A DNA stretch of 64,000 bases from Conchocele bisecta (GCA_029237695.1 CM055277.1:42318242-42382241), one strand, 5' to 3'; positions 37,260-49,710 are shown, counted from the stretch's first letter. Notes: generated by a model from the sequence alone, not told the origin. Translations and numbers: made by a program.

Positions 37260-39940
37260 CTCGGGCGATTTGGTTAGTTTCGAATTTTTCCTATGGGCCT
37301 TCTAGTAAATACATAAAAAACATGTCTGTGGCTTATGAAAATGTTCTACAATTAATTAGCCAACATCATATGATGTTTTCCACTGCATAAAACACTTTTT
37401 TGCAAAAATATGTGATTTTGCTTGCATCTGTGTCATGCTGGCATGATTTCAGTTGCAGAAGAGTGCGAAACTGCTGCTCGGAATTTTCGTCCGAAATGTT
37501 GGCAGCCATTTTATCTGTCAGAAAGGCAGGTCTGCTGCTTGAAAACAAAACGGTCGGTACCAGTACAGACTATGATCAGTGTGACAAGGTGGGATTGCAG
37601 AATTGGTACAATTAGCAAGTATTAGTGCAGTGTCCGCATGGGATATTTGAAATCCATGTTGTGAAATGTGTGGCCGCGGCCAAATAAATGCAGATTTGGG
37701 CACATTTTGTGTAAACATAGCAGAGTGCTGACAGCCTGTGCATTATGTCTGAGTTTGCGTTTGTTGTTAATATAGCTCTTGTACCTATCAGGTAGTCAGT
37801 GCATACATCAAACAGATTATGTGATTATTTGAAGTTAAAATATTCCTAAATTTGTTTCGGCTAGTGTCGCGGGCCCGAAAAGTCCATAAATTGCCTAAAA
37901 TGTGTGAGGATTGCCACCTTAAGCAGAAAATGGTGATTCAGAAAATGTCCACAATTGAATTATTTTCTGTGTCAGTTGTGAGTGTGTCGTGTTGCGATCA
38001 ATACTATTTCAATTTCTATCCAGTTTGTTTTGCTCTCTTCACATAAATTGTCTGTTTACCAAGGGAGGTAATCTTTTAGAAGCAAAATTGTGAAAATAGA
38101 TGAAATCTGAATTGTCACCGTGGTCATTCATTATTCACTCGGGTGTGCAAGTTGGCACGGTTTAAGTCATTTTATCATGGTAACGTTCCTCTTGAGCTTG
38201 TATTCTGCATATTTTACCAGTTTCTCTTGGTTTACGGAAGGTAATTTACCGTTATTGAACGTTCAAGCACCCTCCGACAACCTCTGATACCCACGAACAT
38301 GGCGGTATCATTTTACCAGTCTAAATTATCGGCCGCTGGTACATAAAAACATTAATTTAAGCTTTCTCAAGAACATTGGAATCTCTGGGCAGTGTAATAG
38401 CTGATGTGGATGTAAGAATAAAGATGGTTATATTGTCACGGCAACTGCCTGTCAAGGCAAACTAAGATGCGGCTGTTAGTCTATAGTCCATCGTTGTTAT
38501 GTATCCAACCCAGGTATGACGTTGCCTCCACATATGCATTGTTTCCGCGTATGTCCCAACAAACTGTGCACAAATCCTGTCCATACATCATACAAATATA
38601 CAAATAAGCCCATACCATTGAGAGTAGATGGATCTTTATTCTATCCTGTGATTGCTCCAGTCATAGGGGTTACCACAGAATTATGTTTACACATAGTGAA
38701 ATGGCAACTCAAATTTGTTCATTCAGGTTTCTGTATTGATTTCGCACTTTTAGTAACTACATTATGGACTAGTAGATGCAAATAGCTTCAACTAGTTGTT
38801 TGCAACCAGTGTAGACCCCAGAGAGAGACTGCATGTGAACATGCGAAAGCTTATGTGAGTATTGCACATGTGTCGTAAAACAACTAGTCACTGCTACTTG
38901 CATATACCGGCTGATATTGTTATATTTTGACTGTTCTTTAATTAAATTTGTCCATTTTTGTCTCATCTATTCCCTCATTATTGTATGGCAGAATGGACTG
39001 TATGTATACACATTGCAAACCCTCAATTCAGCTACAATGATCCTATTCATATGCATATTCACTGCTTTCATCTCTTTCATTCTGCTCATTTCCCTTCATT
39101 TATGCCTCGTTTCTGTCCGTTTCAGACGGCCGCAACCTGTACGGAATTGCCTTCGATACTTTGAGTTGCCGCACTTACGCGTGTTCATGATCCAGCAGTT
39201 CTTGCCAGCTCAGCTTAGCTTAGTTGTCACTGCCATATTGGGAACATCACCGGTGTTTCACCGCCAGTGGACGGGACAGCAATAGAATTGGAACTAGCTT
39301 TTGAGGTGTGTGCACTATGAAGCCACCTTGCCATCTGCCATAATTTTATTTATAACCACTTATCTATAATCAAATGGACTATTTTACATCCTAAACATTC
39401 TAGACCACCTCTGCCAGACAGTTTTAAGACATTGACCAAACTTAGACATTGCGTTTCGTTTCGTTCCGTTCCGTACAGGAACTTCATGTTTTAGCCCACC
39501 ATTTGAACCGTCTCACTGAGATGGTTCAAATGATGGGTAATTGCACGATTACTTAACCAATGGCTTAATTTCCGTCACAGAAATCACTTGTAGCCAATTC
39601 TGACTTACAGGTGCTAAGAGCTGTTTGTATGGCAGGGTACATTTATTTTGTATGCCAGTTACCGTACTTCCCTTAATCTGAGAGCCACTGCAACATGAAT
39701 GGCGCACTGGTCTAGATACTTTAATACCAGATGGACGAGTCGTTAAATCATCTGATAGTGATTCCAGTTCATCAATGTGACATGGCAGTTCACAAGTAAG
39801 CTTCCAACAGACTTTGTGAGCATGTATAAGGGAACAGATGAGCAATTTTAAGGCTGCAGATCCTGTTGATCAGTGTTTTGCTCGTTTTGCTCGTACGGTG
39901 AACTTGCCACATGTGAAAGTGACATAAATTGCCTAAAATG
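37260..39940. other. Interior of the 3.4-kb element
   Basis: No gene recognised. Short frames exist on both strands; 39549-39845 (-) encodes 98 codons with ELESLSDDLTTRPSGIKV and ends without a known motif. A palindromic GAACCGTCTCACTGAGATGGTTC lies near 39507-39530 as separate half words. Confidence 0.4.
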
Positions 39941-40289
39941 TGTGAGGACTGCCACCTAAGTTAAATTAAAACATCGAAATATGACTCTTTTTACCATACA
40001 AACGTATTCAAATCAGGTTCAATAACTTCTTAAGAACGATATTAAAAGGTTTTGAGACATATTAATTGGATAACTTATTCATTATATGAAAATTTGGGGG
40101 AAAATGAGGATTTGGGTGAATCGTGCGCCCGATTCTGCGCATCGGCTAATGCGCTATTCACGTCAAATGTAGCCTTGCGTACGTCATAATAAAATATGTG
40201 GATTTTGGAATAAACAAGCCGATTAATTGCTACACTGTGGCACGATTTTATGACATTCCGATAGTTTGGTAAAAAATTATTCTGAATAT

Positions 40290-41705
40290 ACATTTATGTT
40301 GTGATTTTTCATGTGCACCTTGAGTGCAGGCCATTCTGACTTCTTCAATTGCTGGACGTCACATCCCAGTCTGTCCAAGACTGAACTGTAACATTGAATT
40401 AGTCGGCTAACTTCTGCCTCACCATAAACGGCTCTGTCACTATCGGTTTATGGTAAGTTTACTGGAAAGAACACCTGCATGTCTTTCAGGACCGTTGATG
40501 AATCAATGTCACCAAGACGCTTGTTCAAATGATCAATAACAGAATCTATTAGTTCGGACTGTTCGTTTCAACTGGTCCTCTGTCACAGTTGGTTTACTGA
40601 GTTTAATACCATGGAATGTATATGTATGTTCTGCATCCTGGTCCACCTCTACGACAGAGTTCATGAATGTCTGTAAGTGTTCTCCCGAACGATGTTGCAT
40701 AACAACTAGCTGAAGGCATGCTGTTTCCAATGCTTCAACGGCATCAGGAATAGTGCAGTCATCTCTCTGGAATTTTAAGGAGAGCTCACTCAAAACCGAT
40801 AGAACATCTTGCAGGAAATGCATGTAATGCAGAAGTCTGTAGTGTTTCAGGTGTTTCAAGATTAACTTGGCTCTACCCTGAACTTCAGCAGATCCTTTTC
40901 TACTGCCCACTGTGTTCTCGAAGTGCGCAACAAATACCACATACTGTCGTATGAGTACATCGAGGCATCGACTCAAATGTGGCATCCACCTCGTCCCTTC
41001 AAGATTAGCTGGTCGGATCATTTTTTCATCCACTTGACACCATTAACACTTGCACCGTTTGACCCTGTCGCGATAAGTTTCTCTTTCCAGTTCCACTCGC
41101 TATCAACGCTGTTCATTGCAATCTCAATGGCCGATAACACCCCTTCTGGATGAGCATGTTCTACATCCTGTATGTTCACAAAAACATTTTTTGGTACACC
41201 ATCAACCACTATACGAGCATAAACTATTTCATTCTCAGAAACTGCGATGTCTGTGGCACCATCAAACATTATTGATATTACGCGCTCATTCTTTAACAAC
41301 TGGGTTGTCGTGCTGAATATCTTTGTAAATAAATTCAATAAATCTGCGACACTCCATGTCGGTTTGGTATGTTTTTGGAAGTTCAACGCCATTCCGTGAT
41401 TGTAATTCAAGAAGACCGGGATATAATGAAAATGGAAGCTCCTTTTTGGCAATGAAATATGCTGTATTAAAGCATGCGAACAATTGATCTTGTTGACTTT
41501 TGTTTAGCTGTCGCACCACAATGTCAAGGGGCCCCACCACTGCTGGTTGTAGTTCATCAGATTTTACACTTTCACTTACAATGTCACCAGTGTAACTACA
41601 CAAAACACTTTTGTCTGACGTTTGTTTGGATAGGTGTAATGCATACTGTCTTTGTGCACTGATGTGTGACATACTAATATCATGTTGTTTTAACGAGTCA
41701 AAACA
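40290..41705 (-). pseudogene. hAT-like (ZNF862/KIAA1586-type) transposase-derived pseudogene
   Basis: Minus-strand relic readable over three frames. N-terminal part from about 41705: SMSHISAQRQYALHLSKQ, then LFACFNTAYFIAKKELPFS and ELPKTYQTDMECRRFI (frame to about 41290). Next frame: VISIMFDGATDIAVSENEIVYARIVVDG (catalytic-type Asp in FDGATD), then LIATGSNGASV, where relatives have TDGASV, so the second Asp is lost. The segment between there and RWMPHLSRCLDVLIRQYVVF is deleted together with a frameshift near 41030. The C-terminal part continues past 40533 in a shifted frame as SVIDHLNKRLGDIDSSTVL and WPALKVHMKNHN near 40320. Family match comes from the ordered motifs; non-functional. Confidence 0.78.
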
Positions 41706-42090
41706 TTTTCAAACTGTCTATCAGCGATTTTCTTGGGTTTTCTTGGATGTTTTCTTCATTATTACCTTCATTATTACCAGAAAATTAAAAGGTGAACTAC
41801 TACATTTTTATTTTTGGCAGTGACTGACAATGTAAACACGACCAGTCTGGCTACCGACAATGGCATTCCGAGAAAATTGACACGACCGGACCAAACTTTT
41901 ACTAGACTCGGTCGGACGTGCCTTAGTGTTAAGCCCTGAATGACATATAAATTTGTTTGGAAAGCCTTAGGTGTGCAGAATTAACTGACACCATTGTAGC
42001 ATGAACCAATGATTTTTCAAAATAGTGCATACATAATAGTGTGGGTTTTAGAAGATGAATGCTTTTTGTTTTAATGAAAAAGAGTGAAAA
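41706..42090. other. Gene-free stretch
   Basis: Possibly the degraded upstream end of the hAT-like relic. Near 41870-41920 the words GACCGGACC and GTCGGACGTGCC appear without clear meaning. No other feature seen. Confidence 0.35.
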
Positions 42091-42094
42091 ATTA

Positions 42095-42245
42095 TTTTTA
42101 TGCCACCGGGTTTCGAAGAAACGGGTGGCATATAGTGTTTGGACCGTCCGTCTGTCACACTTTTCGGTTAACTAATTTGTCACAGTTTCTCAAATATGCT
42201 GCAGGTGGCATCCGCGTTCGACAGACGCATTTCTTGTTTTACTAA
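42095..42245. mobile_element. Helitron-like terminal fragment
   Basis: ATGCCACCGGGTTTCGAAG followed by AAACGGGTGGCAT forms a strong hairpin. CACACTTTTCGGTTAAC and GGTGGCATCCGCGTTCGACAG continue it. This is the inverted counterpart of the sequence at 4786-5128. Confidence 0.6.
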
Positions 42246-43140
42246 TGTTTTTATACAGCCGGTTGACGGGTGTTTAAAAAAAAAGTTGAATTTTCTGTCC
42301 AAAAACCTGTATCAAGCACTATAATGAATGTAACATGACAATCATCCATATAAGTTGTGATTATTTTGCTTGTTACATGTAATATGACCTTTAATCTGAT
42401 TGAAAATGGAAACAAATAATACAAAACAAAATTTAAAATGGTTTTAAGTATCGTTTTACAACCATATATGCAAGCAAAAAGTCCCTATTTTCATTGAAAC
42501 GGAATATTTACATCTATATCTTCGGTAAACTTGTTCTTTTCCTTTGTGGGGTTGTATTTCCTGGTTCTATAAGCTCTGAAATCAGTAGAACAAACAAATT
42601 GTTAAATGTAAATGTATGTTGTGAATTTAAAATATAATTTTTAGTGTTACATTTTATTACCGATGAAGCTTCTCTGTGACAATAGATTTGAAAAAAACTT
42701 CAACATGCAGATTACATTTGTATAAACAATAGTTAAACAATAAAGAGAAGACAGTCTGAAATACTAAATTCATTTTGTTTAGTAATGCTTTGTTATCTTT
42801 CATTATGTTGTTGATTATTCATTAACAACAGCTGGTTACATGCATTCATTAATATTTAATCATGATAATACACAAAATATTGAAATATAAAAATATTAAC
42901 TTGTTTAGAATTAAAATATTTAAATACATGTAGTGTTAATTATCTTAATTATTGTGCCATTTGTTTTCAATTTTTTACAAAAATTTGTTGAATAAAACAA
43001 ATGGGCCTATGCAAAACAGAATATAAGTATCACATTTGTAATTTAGCAGTAACAAACAACAAATATCCCAATATCTGTTTCAAAAATTCAAGAAAACATT
43101 TATGTAAGTGCTACATAAGTTACGTACATGACTAGGAGTG
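42246..43140. other. AT-rich gene-free stretch
   Basis: Simple AT-rich DNA (for example AATATTTAATCATG, TTTAAATACATG) with no frame above about 60 codons and no clear repeat structure. Confidence 0.5.
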
Positions 43141-44420
43141 GTATTCAAATTTTATTTTTGACTGAATATGGTCATGTCATATATCAAATTGAAGGTATCA
43201 ATGAGGCGATCACTCTGGTGCATTTTTTGTCGAAATCGGATTGTTATGTCATCCAAGATGGCCGCCGAAAGGTCAAAAGGTTCTTTTATTAGAGATTTCA
43301 AAATTCTTCTTCACATGAACCGCGGCCCATGGTAGCCAAACTTCACAGTTATGGTCCATGTGTGAAGCCTTTTCAGATTTGTTAAAATGGAGGTCATCGC
43401 TAATCCAAGATGGCCGCCGTCTAAAAATAGCATAAATTCTTAAAAAATCTTCTTATGAATACCCGTGCAGGCACCGGGGCGGGATCAACTGATCCTGAGA
43501 ATAGTGCTGCAGTAGCCATTGCTTGTCGTAAAAGGCGACTAAACTGGCTTAACGATTGGGTTCATACCTTCCGAAACCCACTATACCGGATTTGGCCCTC
43601 ATGTACATTTTTGGCTTTCTTGTACGTGAGAGTTGAGTCGGGCTATGCCCCATATATAAAAGTAAGATTAGCGCTAATCCTATTACTTTTAGGGGATGGG
43701 ATAAATGATGCTGGTGTGGCGAGGGCCTGGCACCAGATCAGGTTGTTCTAATTTCAGGACTGAATATATATTTTGATTGTAAATATTGAGTTCTGAAGTT
43801 GGGATTTACCCCCCTCGGACAGGTGGATACGGGACACGACCACGTTGACCCGTCTGCGTGTAGACTCCCTGAGGCTTGTACCTCTATGTCAGAAAAGCGG
43901 ACGTTAAACCCTATTCACTCACTCACTCACTCTTCTCATGAACCGCTAGCCGGATTTCGACGAAACTTGGTAGGAATGATCGATGTACATTGCTCTTTGA
44001 AAGTTGTTAAAATGGTGACCCCGGGGTCAAAAATGGACGTGGCCTGTGGGGTCAAATTGGGGTCAAATTTTATTTTTGACTGAATATGGTCATGTCATAT
44101 ATCAAATTGAAGGTATCAATGAGGCGATCACTCTGGTGCAATATTTGTCGGAATCGGATGATTATGTCATCCATGATGGCCACCAAAAGGTCCATTTATT
44201 CAAGATTTTTAACGTCTTTTTCTCTGGAACCACATGGCCGATGCTGGGTGAAGCATTTTCATTTATTTTGTAAAATGAGTCCATCGCTTAATCCAAGATG
44301 ACCGCCATCTAAAAATAGCACAATTTTTTTAAAACACATGAACTCAATGTCATTCTCTCCTCTGGTGTTCATGGATCAGGTGAGCGAATTAGGGCCATCA
44401 TGGCCCTCTTGTTTTATTTA
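43140..44420. repeat. Direct duplication interrupted by a SINE
   Basis: The segment starting TTTTATTTTTGACTGAATATGG is present at 43155-43450 and again at 44069-44340, with GGTCATGTCATATATC, AGGCGATCACTCTGGTGC and CCAAGATGGCCGCC shared. The two copies are about 915 bp apart; the SINE at 43460-43931 accounts for about half of that distance. Confidence 0.75.
43460..43931 (+). mobile_element. SINE with (CTCA)n tail
   Basis: Flanked by TTCTTATGAA (43450-43459) and TTCTCATGAA (43932-43941), a slightly diverged target duplication. The body has TTGCTTGTCGTAAAAGGCG, a word typical of mollusc SINEs, and GGCACCAGATCAGG...TTCTAATTTCAG, shared with the SINE at 17499-17815. It ends in repeated CTCA units. 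The 98-codon frame here is not a gene. Confidence 0.78.
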
Positions 44421-44529
44421 ACCCGTAATCATACTCGCCGAGGCGCTTACCATTTTGATTCTTGTTGTGTAGTAATAGTAGTTTCAAGCGCTCAGCGATA
44501 TTGATTTATTCATCACGTAAATTCATAAA

Positions 44530-44745
44530 ATGTCTGCTCCAAAGCGTGCAGCCAACGAATTTGGGTATTTTTTATCGAAAGAAGTTAGGAGAACACATCT
44601 GTTCATCAATGATTACAGCGAGACATGGCCCAATTTCGTCCTGTCAAAGCGCGGTGATGAATTTGCGTCTTGCAAGCAGTGTAATTGTGATTTTTCGGTT
44701 GGTCCATGGTGGCCGAAACGAGGGCCAACTCCAAGGCTCTAAAAA
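44530..44745 (+). pseudogene. BED-type zinc-finger fragment
   Basis: From ATG 44530 the frame reads MSAPKRAANEFGYFL and then ETWPNFVLSKRGDEFASCKQ with CNCDFSV, a CxxC finger half of the type found at the start of hAT-derived proteins. The expected second half (HGGRNE...SKK) lies in the next frame from about 44703, so a frameshift splits the finger. Nothing recognisable follows. It may be an orphan N-terminus of the hAT-like relic family at 40.3-41.7 kb, but it is on the opposite strand. Confidence 0.5.
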
Positions 44746-44965
44746 AAGTTCATTTATGCATATAAGTGAGTACTGATTTGTGTTCCGGAAAACATATGTG
44801 GTGTTCCGGAAAATATCCCCCTTTTCTCTCCATGTTCCTCATGTGACCGACATCGGGTTGGCAGCTCTGCAAATGGCTCATATAAGGCATGACAGAAAAT
44901 GAAAAGTAGTAGTACAGTGTAACCTGCTGCGTGGGCATGTACCTTTAAGATCCTTGGGTGAAGCA

Positions 44966-46470
44966 TTTTTATACCCCCCCGCAACGAGTTGTGGGGGGGT
45001 ATACTGGAGTCGGGTTGTCTGTGCGTCCGTGCGTCCGTCCGTGCGTCCGTAAACTTAACATCAGAGAAATATTGTTATAACTTCTATTTCCTTCATCTAA
45101 AATGCTTGATATTTCACACATGCATTCCTGTAAGGCTCTACTACCATGTTGTGCCAAATCCACGACCGTCCAACCCCCGCAGATACCAAGGTCAAGGTCA
45201 AATACTTAGTCCGTAAACTTAACATCAGAGAAATATTGTTATAACTTCTATTTCCTTCATCTAAAATGCTTAATATTTCACACATGCATTCCTGTAAGGC
45301 TCTACTTCCATGCTGTGGCCAAGTCCACGACCGTCCAAACCCCCGCAGATCCCAAGGTCAAGGTCAAATACTAGTCTCTTTACAAAACTTAACATCAGAT
45401 AATATGTTATAACTTCATTTCCTTCATCTAAAATGCTTAATATTTCACACATGCATTCCGTAAGGCTCTACTACCATGCTGTGCCAAATCCACGACCATC
45501 CAACCCCCGCTGATACCAAGGTCAAGGTCAAATACTTAAGTCTCTTTACAAAACTTAACATCAGAGAAATATTGTTCTAACTTCTATTTCCTTCACTAAA
45601 ATGCTTAATATTTCACACATGCATTTCCTGTAAGGCTCTACTACTATGCTGTGCCAAATCCGCGACCGCCCAACCCCCGCTGAATCCCCAAGGTCAAAAA
45701 GTCAAATACTTAGTCTCTTTACAAAACTTAACATCAGAGAAATATTGTTCTAACTTCTATTTCCTTCATCTAAAATTCTTAATATTTCACACATGCATTC
45801 CTATAAGGCTCTAATACCATGCTGTGCCAAATCCATGACCGTCCAACCCCCGCTGATCCCAATGTCAAGGTCAAATACTTAGTCTCTTTACAAAGCTTAA
45901 CATCAGAGAAATATTGTTATAACTTCTATTTCCTTCATCTAAAGTGCTTAATATTTCACACATGCATTCCTGTAAGGCTCTACTAACCATGCTGTGCCAA
46001 ATCCACGACCGTCCAACCCCCCCCCGCAGATCCGTAGTCAAGTCAAATAACTTAGTCTCTTTACAAAACTTAACATCAGAGAAATATTGTTATAACTTCT
46101 ATTTCCTTCATCTAAATGCTTAATATTTCAACACATGCATTCCTGTAAGGCTCTACTACCATGCTGTGCCAAATCCATGACCGTCCAACCCCCGCTGATC
46201 CCAATGTCAAGGTCAAATACTCTTTACAAAAACTTAACATCAGAGAAATAAGTTAACTTCTATTTCCTTCGTTGAAAAACTTGTTAATATTTCACTTGTG
46301 CATTCCTCTAAGTTGTAACTTATCATGCGTCACCAAATCTACGACTGTCCAACCCCCGCTGATCCCAAGGTCAAGGTCAAATACTTATCTCTTTACAAAA
46401 CTTAACATCAGAGAAATATGTTATAACTTCATTTCTTTCATTGAAAATACTTAATATTTTCAATTTATGC
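44966..46470. repeat. Helitron-like tandem array, ~162-173-bp monomer
   Basis: Starts with a hairpin TACCCCCCCGCAACG / GTTGTGGGGGGGTA and GCGTCCGT runs, typical of bivalve Helitron-like ends. AAACTTAACATCAG-type words then recur at 45051, 45215, 45385, 45551, 45724, 45893, 46066, 46228 and 46398. Monomers carry AAGGTCAAGGTCAAATACTT and GACCGTCCAACCCCCG. One more unit lies at 46957 after the low-complexity insert. Confidence 0.85.
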
Positions 46471-46499
46471 TGTGACAAATCCCCGCTGATCTCCTCGAG

Positions 46500-46737
46500 G
46501 TAACGTCACATACATACCATTTGTGTGTTGAAATGGCGGTCCTTGGTAAAAAAAAATTTTTTTCTTTTTTTTTTCTTCTTTCCTTTTTTTCTCTCTTTTT
46601 TTTTTTTTACTGGCTAATAAACGGCATCCCCCCCCCCCCCCCCACCCCCCCCCTCCCAAATAAAAAAAATAAAAAAATGACCGCCAATTTGAAATTGGCG
46701 GTCCTTGGTAATTTTTTTTTTCTGGCTAATAAACGCC

Positions 46738-46768
<31 letters not shown>

Positions 46769-46935
46769 CCCCCCAAAAAAAATGACCGCCAATTTCAAAC
46801 ACAAATAATCCTTATTTGTGTTTGAAATTGGCGGTCCTTGGTAATTTTTCATTTTTTTTTTTCTTTTTTTTTTACTGGCTAATAAACGCTCCCCCTTTTG
46901 TAAAATGTAACGCCTCCGGGGGCGTTAATTCGAGG
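46500..46935. repeat. Poly-C/poly-T low-complexity insert with GGCGGTCCTTGG units
   Basis: Three units, each GGCGGTCCTTGGTAA then a T-rich run, CTGGCTAATAAACG and a C-run, start at about 46533, 46699 and 46832. AATTTGAAATTGGCGGTCC is preceded by its own complement, so units are partly inverted. C-runs of 15-38 bases are likely to be assembly-sensitive. Confidence 0.7.
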
Positions 46936-49710
46936 TTATACGGTAGTCTCTTTACAAAACTTAACATCAGAGAAATCGGTTATAACTTCTATTTCCTTGC
47001 TCGGATCTGCTTCACATTTCACACCTCTACCACCCTGTGACAAATTCACGTTCATGCCGCTCGCGCTAATCCCAGAGTCAAGGTCACAGGCCCACACACT
47101 TGGAAATTTGTACATATTTTAGGGGTACCTGGGCCCACGCTGGGGGTATTCCGTAAGCCTCGCTTACTGACCAATCTAGTTATTATATGTCTCAAAATTG
47201 ACGTGTTGCTAAAACAAGTGCAACACATAAGTGCGCATACCGGTTGGTTCAGTCTGTCCCTGATTGATGCAAGAGTAAAAGTTTCTTCAAATTCCATCAA
47301 CAGATGGGTTTATTCTTGCTCGAGCTTCTCTGACAAACTTGGGCATCACATGGCTGTCATCGCTGTCTGTTTCCTGGTCTGAATCAAACACCTGGTGGTG
47401 CTTGTGTCTCGGGTTTCACTGTTCGCATCCGACATCACAAAATCTCGTCACAAATTGACAATACTGGTTACAGATACCTGTACATAATACATGTATATAA
47501 ACAAAATGCATGTATATAAACAAAATGAGACTCAAGTACAGGTATACAGAACAGTGTATATCCCAATAAGCCGTCTCGTCTGGATCTACTCTGGTTGCAA
47601 ACGTTGAACCGTGGGATTAAATGGACTAATGGTTGCTCCATGTTCGTGTTAGTGCATTATGATTATAGAATGCGTGTGAAAAATGAACTGGTATGTATAG
47701 TTGTGGGTACGTAACTCAGCAAAAACTCCCGTACTGTGTCTGCTATGGATGTTACGAGAGTTTTGGCAGAGTAACATGTCAACAACTAGGGTACGTAATG
47801 AGAAGTCATGTTCACATTCACCCACCAATGTTTGTGAAAATTATTTTCTTTTGTTTTCATGAAATACTTTTGCTGGTGATGTGGTGTCTTTTGTGGGACC
47901 TCTGAAGCCAGTAACAAATAGATAGACCAATCAAAATCTATAAAATATTTCCTTCAGAGACGGAGAGGGCATCAGTCAGAGATCCCACAAAATACACCAT
48001 CAGGTTGTCGTGTCCGTTTGCCGATGGGGCAGAGACGGAGTGGATGTATCATTGTCAGGATGGACATGGAAAACATGCATTACAATATTCTGAATTGGTT
48101 GGGGAAGTTGACCTGATGTTTGTACCTTGAATAATATTTGAACAAAAAAATGAAACCGGTACGATGTGGTATGAGGACGAAGTTACAAAAAAAATGTTTC
48201 AACATTTGCAACAATTCCTACTCAATACTACAGGTCTATATATAGGAGGCATTGATTATATGATATATTTCCCCAAGTTACTTGTAAAAATCCATGTAGA
48301 ATTGCTTGTATTGTGACGGTATACATGTTTAAAAGTTTGTAAACAATGATCGGCGACGGGCCATCTTGTATTTCGATAGTAAATTTCCGTTGATTTCCGT
48401 GAGCGCTCGGAAACGGTCACATCGGGTTGTTAAACTTCCAAATTCAACATTTTTACGTCCATTTTCGGTATTTTTTCTGATTTACACTAATAAATGTATG
48501 GATGGTTGTTCATATTACCAAACGACGATGTAGAACACCTCTCCTAACTAAATGTTTACCGTAAGCAAACTTTTCAAACTGTATTATTTGTATGCAAATG
48601 CGCGTGTATTCAACTGAGAAAGAATGTTCTAGCAGATTAATGTATTAACTTCTCTCATTGGCTTATTCCCAGTGTCAGAACCAAATCAGAAAAGAGCTTT
48701 CAGACGGAGTTTGCACCCATTAAATTCATTTTTTGCGCAGGCGCAGTTCATACCGTCATGAGTTATCGTTTCTGTTGGTTCGTGCTACTTTATGGGATGA
48801 ACGAAAACCCGATGTGATAATGATTTCTATCCAGTTAGACTTAGGATCTCTATTAAGTTAGAAGGAATGACGGCGGCCATCTTGTTTATTTTTTTTCAGT
48901 CAACCGAAGTAACGTCGTTTACCTTTGACCGGTTCGCTAATGGCAATTTACTAATCCGCATGTAGGCTGGGAACCATTCTTTTTTTTAACCAACGGAAGT
49001 ACGGACTGGTTTCGTGATTGGTTTAGTGACATCTCGGTCCTAAGACAAGTCGGCCCTACGACACCTCGGCCCATAAACAGCACGGTTCGCGGTCTTCGCG
49101 CGCATTACAATTAGCGAGCTGGGCACAAGGTAACTCACTAAACCAGTCACTTCCTGTCATCCAGTCACGTCACTTCCGTTGATTGAAAAAATAAAGATGG
49201 TTTTCTCAAGTCCAACTTGTCCAGACTCGTTTGCATGTGTCATCAGATGCGAAACGTTGCCTGAGTATATAGACTCGCATTTACCCTCCGATTGATAAAA
49301 TTCTGTGTGTACCGGTATATATAATCAAGACCGGTATGCACAACAACTTGTTAATTTTCGGTTTACATGCTTTATTTATTAAACATAATAAAATGTTACT
49401 TTACTGCTTTGAATTGTCTTTTCTTGTTCAACCCTGATACTACAGATGTGTATACTTAGTTCGACTACACACATGTGTGTATAGGCAAACACAAGTAAAC
49501 ACATTAGAGTTAAAAAAGTGTAACTCCGTGTGTCGCAGGTCGTATGGGAGTTGCGTCCCGTAACGTGTATGGCAATATTTCGAGGTCCTGTTCAGATTTT
49601 GTTACGTCGAACTTAGGTTTACTCGACGTATTTTTCACAGTCTGACGGACTTCGAGTAAACGAGTGTAGACTGTATGTGCTATATTACTGTCAGCATTTT
49701 AGTCGTGAAT
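46936..49710. other. Long gene-free stretch
   Basis: One last array monomer (46945-47100), then mixed sequence with no convincing gene. An imperfect inverted pair ACTCCCGTACTGTG / ATGTTACGAGAGTTTTGG lies near 47725-47765. Two direct copies of CATGTATATAAACAAAATG lie at 47489-47528. Around 48880-49200 a TTTTTTTTCAGTCAACCGAAGTAACG word and its reversed counterpart GTCACTTCCGTTGATTGAAAAAATAAAGATGG bracket about 300 bp, probably the ends of an unclassified repeat. Confidence 0.4.

Larger units (their letters stand above)
36712..40131. mobile_element. 3.4-kb terminal-inverted-repeat element, 8-bp target duplication
   Basis: Ends GGGCCGCACGATTCACCC (36712) and its near complement ending at 40131. 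Arms of about 200 bp match (TTCTTAAGAACGATATT-type words, AAACATCGAAAT, GGTGGCAGTCCTC). ATTCTGCG flanks it at 36704-36711 and 40132-40139. A partial internal copy of the arm end (TAAATTGCCTAAAATGTGTG) occurs at 37886 and again at 39929. No known transposase domain could be recognised inside; frames at 38516-39285 (+) and 39549-39845 (-) are unassigned. Confidence 0.72.

Noticed and set aside
43455..43751. 98-codon frame
   Set aside because: Lies inside a SINE with target duplications.
46465..46852. Glycine- and phenylalanine-rich frames on both strands
   Set aside because: Products of poly-C/poly-T runs in the low-complexity insert.
47290..47440. Minus-strand stretch reading an acidic tail (FDSDQETDSDDSHV, then REARARINPS) before a stop
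   Set aside because: Only about 40 codons, no recognised family and no clear splice acceptor; too short to call as an exon.
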